This document shows positions 1 through 5,838 of a DNA stretch of 5,838 nucleotides, one piece after another. Both the position numbers and the translations under genes were made by a program. This DNA is from Flavobacteriaceae bacterium (lineage in GTDB: Bacteria > Bacteroidota > Bacteroidia > Flavobacteriales > Flavobacteriaceae). The DNA is taken from NCBI GenBank assembly GCA_018608735.1, contig JABAYZ010000163.1, positions 1 to 5,838 on the forward strand. Reading direction: 5' to 3'. How positions within the stretch are numbered: position 1 is the first letter of the stretch; each line of letters begins with the position of its first letter. Under the pieces are notes generated by a model, which saw nothing but the letters and a program-made list of their open reading frames with translations, searched no databases and was not told the DNA's origin.

Positions 1-1
1 A

Positions 2-18
2 GCCACCCAAAGGGTGGC
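2..18 (-). terminator. Hairpin, probable terminator of a tRNA-fMet transcription unit
   Basis: GCCACCC (2-8) and GGGTGGC (12-18) form a perfect 7-bp, GC-rich stem with a 3-nt loop. Read on the minus strand it lies 24 nt beyond the CCA end of the tRNA-fMet tail at 43-62, where a tRNA terminator is expected. Any T-tract would lie left of the window; only its first T (position 1) is visible. On the plus strand the stem is followed by CATTTGC, a poor terminator tail, so minus is the likelier direction. It could also serve a convergent gene to the left. Confidence 0.5.
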
Positions 19-42
19 CATTTGCAATACTATCGAAAAACT

Positions 43-62
43 TGGTTGCGGGAGCTGGATTT
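43..62 (-). other. 3'-terminal fragment of initiator tRNA (tRNA-fMet), candidate att site
   Basis: On the minus strand these 20 bases read as the end of an initiator tRNA: T-loop end AAAT, T-stem strand CCAGC, acceptor strand TCCCGCA, then ACCA. The CGCAACCA ending is typical of bacterial initiator tRNAs, where A72 is unpaired. The matching T-stem strand (GCTGG) and TTC of the T-loop are absent upstream, where the sequence reads ATCTTGAAT instead. No anticodon or D arm is found either, so this is an isolated tail and not a working gene. Such tails mark one end of islands or prophages integrated by a tyrosine recombinase. The match was made from memory of the tRNA family, not by a search. Confidence 0.6.
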
Positions 63-458
63 ATTCAAGATATGACGATTTACACACCTATATAGAAATC
101 CGTGTTCAGAAATTTTTGGTAGTCTACTCCCGAAATTTACGAACCGACATCCGATCAACACTAACGAAAAGGCCAGTGTTAAAAACGATCGGTGGTATAA
201 ATTTATAGGAAATCAGCTTAACAATTACACAACGTCCATTGACGGCACCTCAGCCTCTTCGCTACGACTTGCATGACTATTTTTTAGGATTTCTCGGGAT
301 TTTGCGCCAATCAAAGTTATCGAGTCACTATTAGATCTACTTCATTTCGAAATAAAAATTCGACCCAGATATATATCATTACTGCAAGACGAATTATCTC
401 TGGTTTTGTTTTCAAGTAAATAAATGGGCTACGCTGTGTCACAGAATGACGAAAGAAA
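63..458. other. Intergenic stretch without a supported gene
   Basis: No convincing coding region, complete tRNA or CRISPR array is visible. Open frames here are short, lack ribosome binding sites and show no family resemblance. The one local structure seen is the compound inverted repeat at 151-192. If 43-62 is an att remnant, this stretch is the terminal non-coding end of the inserted element, between its boundary and the end of the secretion operon. Confidence 0.5.
151..192. repeat. Compound inverted repeat
   Basis: CCGATC (151-156) directly followed by AACACT (157-162) is mirrored by AGTGTT (175-180) and GATCGG (187-192). The inner 6-bp arms enclose a 12-nt loop. The outer 6-bp arms pair if the 6 nt AAAAAC (181-186) bulge out. 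No T-tract follows in either direction, so it is not an obvious terminator. It lies about 90 bp from the tRNA tail, where recombination accessory sites could occur, but that is speculation and chance is possible. Confidence 0.3.
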
Positions 459-476
459 TTGGGCAATTTAGCCCAA
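451..476 (-). terminator. Rho-independent-like terminator of the secretion operon
   Basis: On the minus strand TTGGGC (476-471) pairs with GCCCAA (464-459) around a 6-nt loop, and the stem is followed at once by TTTCTTTC (458-451). It starts about 48 nt after the stop codon of the membrane fusion protein gene, the last gene of the operon. The stem is only 6 bp and the T-tract is interrupted, so efficiency is uncertain, but position and orientation fit. Confidence 0.55.
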
Positions 477-524
477 GGGCGCTTTAGCCTAGTCTCACCG
501 TTCGTTCTGACAGGGCCCTATTGA

Positions 525-1802
525 TCACTGCCTAAACGCATCATCTTTGATTTTTGATACCGGCTGCCAGAAAAATTCTAAAATGCTACGACGGCCACGG
601 ATTATGTCAACTTGGCCAATCATTCCAGGCAATATGGTTACCAATGTACCATCATCATTTTCCAGTGTATTTACAAACTTCAAATTTACTGAATACATAT
701 AAGACTTAGTTTCTTCTCTAAATACAGCATCCGTAGAAACTTTTACTAGAGAGCCAACCATATAGCCGTACCTTGCACTATCATAAGCAGTTAAGCTAAT
801 GCGTGCGTTTTGACCTGGTTCAATTTTAGCTATGTCTTTAGGGTCAATATAGGCTTGGATCTCTAACTCTTCACCAATAGGAACTAATTCGGCAATCTCT
901 TCGCCAGAATTCATTACTGCTCCAATTGAATTTATGAAAAGTTGATTTACAATACCATCTATTGGTGAAATTATCTTGGTCTGAGACATTTTTTGTTCAA
1001 ATTTTGGCATTTGACTCGAAATTTCAGATAATGTTTGGGTAGTATCAGCCAATTCTTTGAAAAGCTGGGTCCTGTAAGCCTTTTGTATTTGGACTATTTC
1101 GAGTTCAGACTTTTCAATCGAATTTCTGTTCTGCTCAATTTGTGACGATATAGTGGCAATTCGACTTTCAAGTTGTGATTTTTCTCTATCAAGTCGGTAC
1201 ATTTCAGACTTTCCGATAACACCGTTTTGGATCAACGGAAGGATCTCGCTCTGCTCATTTTCATTAATTTTTAAAAGACGATTCACACCGTCCAATTCAT
1301 TTAGCTTTTCAACTTCTACGTTTTCCAACTGCTGAATTTGTTTGATGATTGTAGATTCCTTGGCAGAAAACTCTTCGATTCTGGACTTATAAAGCCACTT
1401 CTGCGAGGACGCTAACTCTGACGGAAACGCGGCAAGCTTCCTATCTAGATAATCCATTGATTTATTTTCAATTTCTGCTTTTATCCGTGTGAGACGTGCT
1501 TCAGCGCCCCACTTTTTAGAAATCAGTTCGTCAAAAGCACTTTTGGCAAAAATAGGGTTTATGCTAGCAATTAATTGCCCCGCGCTAATCGTTTGCCCCT
1601 CAGTTACATTTATTTCAGTAACCTGACCCGCATCCAAAACTTCCACTGTCTTATTTTCACCCGCCGCAATAACTCTTCCAGAGCCACGAGTGATCAAATC
1701 CAGCTCCGTGATTGTAGCCCAGTATATCACTGCGACTAAAAGAACTATAATCGTCATAAGAAGAGACCATAGAAGCGCCACTTGAGATTTTATACTAGAC
1801 AT
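525..1802 (-). CDS. HlyD-family type I secretion membrane fusion (periplasmic adaptor) protein
   Basis: This protein links the inner-membrane ABC exporter to the outer-membrane factor. Numbered from the ATG at 1802 (425 aa), it has a short cytoplasmic N-terminus and one membrane segment at about 10-30. The first half of a lipoyl-like domain is at 41-81, and a long alpha-helical coiled-coil hairpin at 92-262 has its tip near LPLIQNGVIGKSE (188-200), where TolC-type partners dock. The second lipoyl half is at 273-308, followed by a beta-barrel region to about 402 with the family's C-terminal PGM (392-394). Length and order are normal for HlyD/LapC-type adaptors. A GTG at 1811 would add three residues. 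ATG 1802 is preferred because AAGAAG (1813-1818) sits 10 nt upstream of it but only 1 nt from the GTG. The ATG start overlaps the ABC gene by 8 nt, indicating translational coupling. It is the last gene before the terminator at 451-476. The family call is firm; the cargo is inferred from context. Confidence 0.95.
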   Translation of the reverse strand: MSSIKSQVALLWSLLMTIIVLLVAVIYWATITELDLITRGSGRVIAAGENKTVEVLDAGQVTEINVTEGQTISAGQLIASINPIFAKSAFDELISKKWGAEARLTRIKAEIENKSMDYLDRKLAAFPSELASSQKWLYKSRIEEFSAKESTIIKQIQQLENVEVEKLNELDGVNRLLKINENEQSEILPLIQNGVIGKSEMYRLDREKSQLESRIATISSQIEQNRNSIEKSELEIVQIQKAYRTQLFKELADTTQTLSEISSQMPKFEQKMSQTKIISPIDGIVNQLFINSIGAVMNSGEEIAELVPIGEELEIQAYIDPKDIAKIEPGQNARISLTAYDSARYGYMVGSLVKVSTDAVFREETKSYMYSVNLKFVNTLENDDGTLVTILPGMIGQVDIIRGRRSILEFFWQPVSKIKDDAFRQ

Positions 1803-3885
1803 TTTGGGCACGCTTCTTTTTCAACATTTCGAAATATTGATCTTTGGAACCATTCCATGAAACTGCGCCCTGATCCAACACTACAACCCTATCGCAAGAC
1901 GCCACTACTTCCGGCTTATGAGTGACAAAAATCGCCGAAGTATCAGCATACTTAGCGTTAAAAGATTTTAAAAATTCCTTTTCTGTTACCGCGTCTAATG
2001 CACTGGTAGGTTCATCAAATAAAATAAGCTTTGGTTTATTCAATAGAGCTCTTGCAATCGATATTGCTTGTTTTTGGCCACCAGATAAGTTTGAGCCACC
2101 ATCACTAACTTTAAAATCTAAAATCTCAGAGGCGGTACTACCTAGGGATGCCCCACTAGAGTTGAGAGCTTCAATGAGTGCATCGTCACTATATAAATCC
2201 AATCCCATCGTAATGTTGTCTCGAAGCGTACCAGAAAACAACCATGGATTTTGATTTACTAGCCCAACCATATCCTTCGCATCGGCACGTTCGAACGAAC
2301 TTATTGAAATACCATTGATAGCTATCGTACCAGTTTCTGCACGCAATATTCCCGCAGCTAGCCTTATTAAGGTAGACTTTCCGGCACCATTTCGGCCAAT
2401 AAGTGCCAGTTTTTCACCTTGGTTTATATTTAAATTTAGGTTCTGAAAAATTGGAGCACTGCTTTCATCATATCTGAAAGTAATATTTGTTAATGTTATT
2501 AGGGGTTGTTCGAGCGATACAAGAGCGGAAGAAGTAGCAACCTTCCTAAATCGTGGCATCTCTAAGAAATCTTTGACATTCCGATACGCCGTTATGGCGC
2601 CATTTGATTTAGAAAGTGTTTGCGCGATTTTAGCGAGCGGTTGTAAAGTTTTACCTGACAAAATAACGGAGGCGATTATCGCACCCATTGTTATTTGGTT
2701 GCTGACAAAGAGGTGATATCCATAAACTATAATTGCAACTTGCGCGATTTGCTGCGTCAGCGCTATTAGACTGCCATTAAATTCTGATAGCTTTTTAGAT
2801 CTTTGCGATAAGATTTGTTGATTATTAATTTGCGTTAGAAATCGCCGCTTCATTATAGCATAGCCACCATTAACGCGTATTTCGTCTAATCCCGTGAAGA
2901 TCTCAAGAAGTGCCGATTGCTTCGTTAAATTTGCCGATGATAGTTTTTTTGAAAGCGATAGCAGCACTGGTTGGGTCAAAATAATCGAAATCAGCAGCAA
3001 AGGCACAGCAATAAGTGGAACAAGAAATAGCGGTCCGCTGATGAAATACATCACTGCTATGAATATAAATACAAAGGGAAAATCGATTAATGCTGTGATC
3101 GTTGCAGAAGACACGAATTCTCTATAACTTTCATAATCTCGCGAAATTGTGGCTAACGCTCCAGTAGAGCGAGAATTATTGACGTTTACATGTTCAACAT
3201 ATTGTTCGAACAACTCTTCATTAACTTTATCGTGAGTGCTTTTATTTGCCACTTCGATTAAAGCGCCTCGAATGTATTTTAAAATTAGGTCAAACAATAT
3301 TGCAACTGCAACACCAATTGAAAGTGCATACAAGGAATGTTCTGCCTGATTTGGCAACACTCTGTCATATACTACCATAATATAAATCGAAGACACCAAG
3401 CCCAAAATGTTAGAAAAAGTGCTAGCTAAAGCAATACCTGCAAATTTCAAACTACCAATTGATCTAAAAAAATTTAAGTGTTTGGCTCGCGATTTCAGAT
3501 CGCTCGCATTTTCAAGATCCTTTCGCATTTGCAGGATGGTATAGCTTTTAAGCGGTTCAATATTATCTGAGGAAACTAATAATCTTTGACCATTCAAGAA
3601 AACATTAAACCCCTCTAGCGAACGATTTATGAGCCCAGCATCTCCGTGTTCGTCAAGAAAGAAGTACTCGACATCTGTCATTAATTGCGAGACTTGGAAT
3701 GCATTTTTTTCTACTATGGAAATACCTATCTGAGACAAACAATATGAAAGCCGTTCGAAATCTGAATCGCTCGGAGCACTGTAATAATATTCTCTCAGCT
3801 TCTTGTGCGAAACATGCTCGAAACTGCGACTAATGAATGCGCTCATAATCCGCTCGAAGTTTTTATTCCAGTTTACCTTTTGCAT
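1795..3885 (-). CDS. Type I secretion ABC permease/ATPase with C39-like (non-peptidase) N-terminal domain
   Basis: This is the energy-supplying inner-membrane component of the exporter, 696 aa. Residues 1-125 look like the degenerate C39-like domain of HlyB/LapB-type exporters. The peptidase's catalytic Cys motif is not visible (the only Cys nearby, C49, is in the wrong context), so it should bind cargo without cutting it. The transmembrane domain spans about 145-425, with hydrophobic segments near 148-172, 182-204, 262-283, 286-305 and 376-410. The ATPase domain is intact: Walker A GRNGAGKST (497-505), Q-loop Q545, signature LSGGQ (600-604), Walker B LILFDE (620-625), D-loop SALD (628-631) and H-loop H656. 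The gene starts 15 nt after the outer-membrane factor gene and overlaps the adaptor gene by 8 nt. The ribosome site before ATG 3885 is weak, so coupling to the upstream gene is likely; ATG 3846 (M14) is an alternative start. Substrate specificity cannot be read from the sequence. Confidence 0.96.
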   Translation of the reverse strand: MQKVNWNKNFERIMSAFISRSFEHVSHKKLREYYYSAPSDSDFERLSYCLSQIGISIVEKNAFQVSQLMTDVEYFFLDEHGDAGLINRSLEGFNVFLNGQRLLVSSDNIEPLKSYTILQMRKDLENASDLKSRAKHLNFFRSIGSLKFAGIALASTFSNILGLVSSIYIMVVYDRVLPNQAEHSLYALSIGVAVAILFDLILKYIRGALIEVANKSTHDKVNEELFEQYVEHVNVNNSRSTGALATISRDYESYREFVSSATITALIDFPFVFIFIAVMYFISGPLFLVPLIAVPLLLISIILTQPVLLSLSKKLSSANLTKQSALLEIFTGLDEIRVNGGYAIMKRRFLTQINNQQILSQRSKKLSEFNGSLIALTQQIAQVAIIVYGYHLFVSNQITMGAIIASVILSGKTLQPLAKIAQTLSKSNGAITAYRNVKDFLEMPRFRKVATSSALVSLEQPLITLTNITFRYDESSAPIFQNLNLNINQGEKLALIGRNGAGKSTLIRLAAGILRAETGTIAINGISISSFERADAKDMVGLVNQNPWLFSGTLRDNITMGLDLYSDDALIEALNSSGASLGSTASEILDFKVSDGGSNLSGGQKQAISIARALLNKPKLILFDEPTSALDAVTEKEFLKSFNAKYADTSAIFVTHKPEVVASCDRVVVLDQGAVSWNGSKDQYFEMLKKKRAQNV
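1813..1818 (-). promoter_or_regulatory. Ribosome binding site deciding the adaptor start
   Basis: AAGAAG on the minus strand lies inside the 3' end of the ABC gene, 10 nt before ATG 1802 and 1 nt before the alternative GTG 1811. Its spacing favours the ATG. Confidence 0.45.
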
Positions 3886-3900
3886 AATGTGTAACCGCGC

Positions 3901-5244
3901 CTACCAGGAGAAAAGAGAAACTTCATCACATGCTGATATGGCAAGACAAAGCGCAGTTTGAGAATTTAGCAAATCGAGTGTAGTTAATTGGAATGCATGC
4001 ACAGCATCTATCTTCGAAGTTTCAAGAGAAGCTACGTTAAGTTTCTCATTTACAATATCTATAAGAGACGTTTTTCCACCGGCGATCATTTTATCAAGCT
4101 CCGCCACCTTGTCGTTCGCGTTGTTTATTTCGTTCTGTATCGACATCAATTTTTGTGCTTGAGTTTCAATTTCTTCTCGCCACATTTTAAACTCTGATAA
4201 TACACTAATTTTATAACTATCCACTTCACTTTTCAAAATAGACACATTTTTTTCTGCCATTTCAATGCGTTTATCCATTTTCCCGTTATCATACATAGGC
4301 AAAGTAACTTGTACGCCTGCAAAAATTTCTGGAACTGAACCCGACGACCCCTCTTGTGAAACTCTAATTGAAAGGTCTGCCGATGTACTTTTGCCTAATT
4401 TTTCAAAATCAACTTGTAACTCCGCACTATCTATCTCCAGCAATAGCTCGGTAAGATTTACATTTCCGTCCCATATTTCCAAAGTTTCTACAAGCTGTGA
4501 ATAATTTAACTTAAATTGGACTAGTTTAGGGTCAGAAATTTCATATTTTTCATTGGTTATTGCGACTGAATTCATGATTCTTCGAATATCAATTTCGCGT
4601 TTCTCAAGTCCAATTAGCTTTTCATTTAGATTGAGAAGATCGAAAGATGTAATGACACCATTTTGGGCCGCCATATTTATTAAACTGCGGTTATCTTCAT
4701 AGTCCAATTGTTTAGACTCTAAGTGTTGAGATAATTCTTGAGCGTATTCTTTATCTGCTTGTGATCTTATTAACTCGTAAAGCGCTGCGTTGATAACACG
4801 AATGTAGTCTAATTTCGCAGCTTCTACCGAATTCAATCTAATAGACTTTTGAAGATCGGTCCGGCCAGCGTCATAAAAAACTTTTGAACCTTGTACGCTT
4901 GCAAGACCACCAAATTCTTCTGCGGTATTGTCTTTTCTCGCTCCAATATCTGATGAAAACGTTAAATTTGGTCCCAGCCCGATATCAATAAGATCTAATT
5001 CCGACTTTGCAACGTCTATTTTGTAAGCTGCCGCTTGCGCCGATGGAAGGGATGCAATGTGGTTAAGTAATTGATGTTTGAAATTAGGGTCTTTTTCTTG
5101 AAATGAAATTTTCCTTTCAACTTTATTGACTGAAGAACCACCAGTTTGTTTAGTTGGCACAACAAGCTCGCTTTGCTTTGATGGGATATTAGGCGTGCAT
5201 CCCGCAACTAACATAATAAGGGCGGCGCAAAGAGTTAATTTCAT
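3901..5244 (-). CDS. TolC-like outer-membrane factor, predicted lipoprotein
   Basis: This 447-aa protein is the outer-membrane channel of the T1SS. The N-terminus is a short lipoprotein signal with lipobox LVAGC, which would put the mature N-terminus at Cys16. The two-repeat TolC layout is visible. The first beta-strand motif, around SKVFYDAGR (120-128), is followed by helices with a hairpin tip near NGVITSFDLLNLNEKL (195-210). The second beta-strand motif, GVQVTLPMYDNGK (310-322), is followed by helices with a tip near AGGKTSLIDIVNEKL (388-402). The C-terminus carries two cysteines (C433, C439) that could form a disulfide. Lipid-anchored members are well known among efflux-type factors such as OprM, whereas E. 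coli TolC has an ordinary signal peptide. Its ATG overlaps the stop codon of the small upstream gene as ATGA, so translation is probably coupled; no separate strong ribosome site is seen. Its place beside the ABC and adaptor genes indicates a dedicated rather than shared channel. Confidence 0.93.
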   Translation of the reverse strand: MKLTLCAALIMLVAGCTPNIPSKQSELVVPTKQTGGSSVNKVERKISFQEKDPNFKHQLLNHIASLPSAQAAAYKIDVAKSELDLIDIGLGPNLTFSSDIGARKDNTAEEFGGLASVQGSKVFYDAGRTDLQKSIRLNSVEAAKLDYIRVINAALYELIRSQADKEYAQELSQHLESKQLDYEDNRSLINMAAQNGVITSFDLLNLNEKLIGLEKREIDIRRIMNSVAITNEKYEISDPKLVQFKLNYSQLVETLEIWDGNVNLTELLLEIDSAELQVDFEKLGKSTSADLSIRVSQEGSSGSVPEIFAGVQVTLPMYDNGKMDKRIEMAEKNVSILKSEVDSYKISVLSEFKMWREEIETQAQKLMSIQNEINNANDKVAELDKMIAGGKTSLIDIVNEKLNVASLETSKIDAVHAFQLTTLDLLNSQTALCLAISACDEVSLFSW

Positions 5245-5435
5245 TTTTTAGTTTCAACGGTCTGAGCCATTTGACGCTGTCGTTCACGCTGCCTTACGCT
5301 ATCAATAGTTCTTTCGATGTGTTTGATCTCTTCATCCAGTTCGCGTTGGAGCTGCTCTTTCCTTTGCTGGAATTTAACTTGGATAAGCTCTCTTCGTTGC
5401 TCAAGTGCTTGAATTTCTGGAGACACTTCGGTCAT
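5241..5435 (-). CDS. Small coiled-coil protein of unknown function in the T1SS operon
   Basis: This 64-aa protein belongs to no family I recognise. It is highly charged and rich in Glu, Gln and Arg. Hydrophobic residues spaced mostly 3-4 apart (I8, L11, I18, F22, L29, L33, I37, I40, I44, V47) predict one coiled coil over about residues 7-52. It has no signal peptide, membrane segment or cysteine, so it is probably cytoplasmic. Evidence that it is real: its only start codon has AAGGA (5447-5451) 11 nt upstream, its stop overlaps the next start as ATGA, and it lies in order between substrate and exporter genes. A hand count gives about 48 % GC against about 40 % in the next gene. A chaperone, assembly or regulatory role for the exporter is conceivable but is only inferred from position. 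Confidence 0.75.
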   Translation of the reverse strand: MTEVSPEIQALEQRRELIQVKFQQRKEQLQRELDEEIKHIERTIDSVRQRERQRQMAQTVETKK

Positions 5436-5446
5436 GAGGTCACGCG

Positions 5447-5451
5447 TCCTT
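5447..5451 (-). promoter_or_regulatory. Ribosome binding site of the small coiled-coil gene
   Basis: AAGGA on the minus strand is 11 nt before ATG 5435, slightly longer than the usual spacing. An in-frame stop seven codons upstream of the ATG leaves no other ATG, GTG or TTG choice, so the start is well fixed. Confidence 0.5.
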
Positions 5452-5473
5452 ACTTAGTGATTAAGGCTGTTAA

Positions 5474-5497
5474 CCTACGCCCAATAGAGGGCGTAGG
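5474..5497 (-). terminator. Intercistronic hairpin between substrate and exporter genes
   Basis: CCTACGCCC and GGGCGTAGG form a perfect 9-bp stem with a 6-nt loop, starting 10 nt after the substrate stop codon. On the minus strand the tail is TTAACAGCC, a weak T-tract, so full termination is unlikely. A partial terminator or an mRNA 3'-end stabiliser is more plausible, either of which would lower exporter expression relative to substrate. No clear promoter was found in the 72-nt gap. Confidence 0.55.
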
Positions 5498-5507
5498 CAA
5501 TCCAAGA

Positions 5508-5838
5508 TTAAACTTCGGTTGACGTGTTTTCGTCAAGGGTCAAATCAAGATCTTCGTTGAAAACGATAAGAGCAATATCTTTCATTGCCAATACTGCGTC
5601 ATCTATCTTCGTCGTACCTTTAATCGTAACATCAAATAGGCCATTCTTATCTGACAGTGTTACATCGACGTCATTAAGATCAGTATCTCCAGACATCAAC
5701 ATCTCATGCATTACAGCCTCGACACTGCCAGCATCTGCAACACCGATGTCAGGCTTTTCGGAAAAAATGTCATACATGTCTTGTGGATTCGAGAGGTTGA
5801 CGGAACTATAAATTTCGGTAGTTCCATCATTTGTTAAT
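5508..5838 (-). CDS. C-terminal end of a probable T1SS-secreted protein (partial, runs off right edge)
   Basis: The reading frame is open from its stop at 5508 to the window edge, giving 109 complete codons. ATG 5777 is internal, because the 20 codons before it (5837-5778) are open and protein-like, with NDGTTEIYSSVNLSNP preceding it. The visible part is very acidic (about two dozen Asp/Glu against five Lys and no Arg) and has no cysteine or tryptophan. It ends in alternating hydrophobic and acidic residues, DIALIVFNEDLDLTLDE, then NTSTEV. That composition suits a C-terminal T1SS signal, as does the position directly upstream of the exporter genes. No calcium-binding RTX nonapeptides are seen in this tail, so adhesin, RTX protein or enzyme cannot be told apart here. 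The secreted-substrate role is inferred, not shown by a domain. Confidence 0.75.
   Translation of the reverse strand, partial: LTNDGTTEIYSSVNLSNPQDMYDIFSEKPDIGVADAGSVEAVMHEMLMSGDTDLNDVDVTLSDKNGLFDVTIKGTTKIDDAVLAMKDIALIVFNEDLDLTLDENTSTEV

Noticed and set aside
119..127. Short palindrome GTAGTCTAC
   Set aside because: The arms are only 4 bp around a single base, easily expected by chance, and nothing nearby gives it a role.
43..130. A complete tRNA gene around the CCA tail
   Set aside because: Upstream of the tail on the minus strand there is no complementary T-stem strand, anticodon arm or D arm, so only the 3' end is present.
14..208. Plus-strand 64-codon open frame
   Set aside because: It runs through the right arm of the 2-18 hairpin and the tRNA tail on the opposite strand, has no ribosome binding site in the visible sequence, and its translation resembles no protein family.
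225..341. Minus-strand open segment of 38 codons ending in SEEAEVPSMDVV, resembling a protein C-terminus
   Set aside because: It has no ATG start, an in-frame stop just upstream at 342-344 and no recognisable family. It could be a relic of a decayed gene, but nothing beyond its appearance supports that.
512..519. Palindrome AGGGCCCT just after the adaptor stop codon as a terminator
   Set aside because: It has no loop and no T-tract follows; the hairpin at 459-476 with its T-rich tail is the better terminator.
5436..5507. A separate promoter for the exporter genes in the gap after the substrate gene
   Set aside because: TTGGGC and TTGGAT resemble -35 boxes but no convincing -10 box lies at the right spacing, so no promoter is called.
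5524..5811. Plus-strand open frame of 95 codons opposite the substrate tail
   Set aside because: It is antisense to a well-supported minus-strand frame, has a low-complexity Ser-rich translation, and shows no ribosome binding site or family match.

Overview
The window carries the downstream part of a type I secretion (T1SS) locus, all on the minus strand. Read right to left in transcription order it holds: the C-terminal end of a large acidic protein that runs off the right edge and is probably the secreted substrate (5508 to beyond 5838); a 64-residue charged coiled-coil protein of unknown function (5241-5435); a TolC-type outer-membrane factor with a lipoprotein signal (3901-5244); an ABC permease/ATPase with a degenerate C39-like N-terminal domain (1795-3885); and an HlyD-type membrane fusion protein (525-1802). 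The last four are tightly packed (4-nt overlap, 15-nt gap, 8-nt overlap). They are probably one transcription unit, ending at a hairpin with a T-rich tail at 451-476.

The genes form a complete three-part exporter. The ABC protein and fusion protein sit in the inner membrane, the fusion protein spans the periplasm, and the outer-membrane factor completes the channel. The cargo would be recognised by its uncleaved C-terminus. A 9-bp hairpin (5474-5497) lies between the substrate stop codon and the exporter genes. It could let the abundant substrate and the exporter be expressed at different levels.

The left 458 bases contain no convincing protein gene. They do hold a recognisable landmark: on the minus strand, positions 62-43 match the last 20 bases of an initiator tRNA (tRNA-fMet), ending CTCCCGCAACCA. 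No tRNA body precedes it. A 7-bp hairpin at 2-18 follows and looks like the tRNA's own terminator. This is the pattern left when a mobile island integrates into the 3' end of a tRNA gene. It implies that the secretion locus lies inside an island whose other end, to the right of the window, should carry the intact tRNA-fMet and perhaps an integrase.

The organism is a Gram-negative bacterium, most likely a proteobacterium, given the TolC/HlyD/ABC exporter. An alphaproteobacterium is a reasonable guess but is not proven by this sequence. The exporter and substrate genes are AT-rich (about 38-40 % GC in hand-counted samples). The small coiled-coil gene is nearer 48 %.
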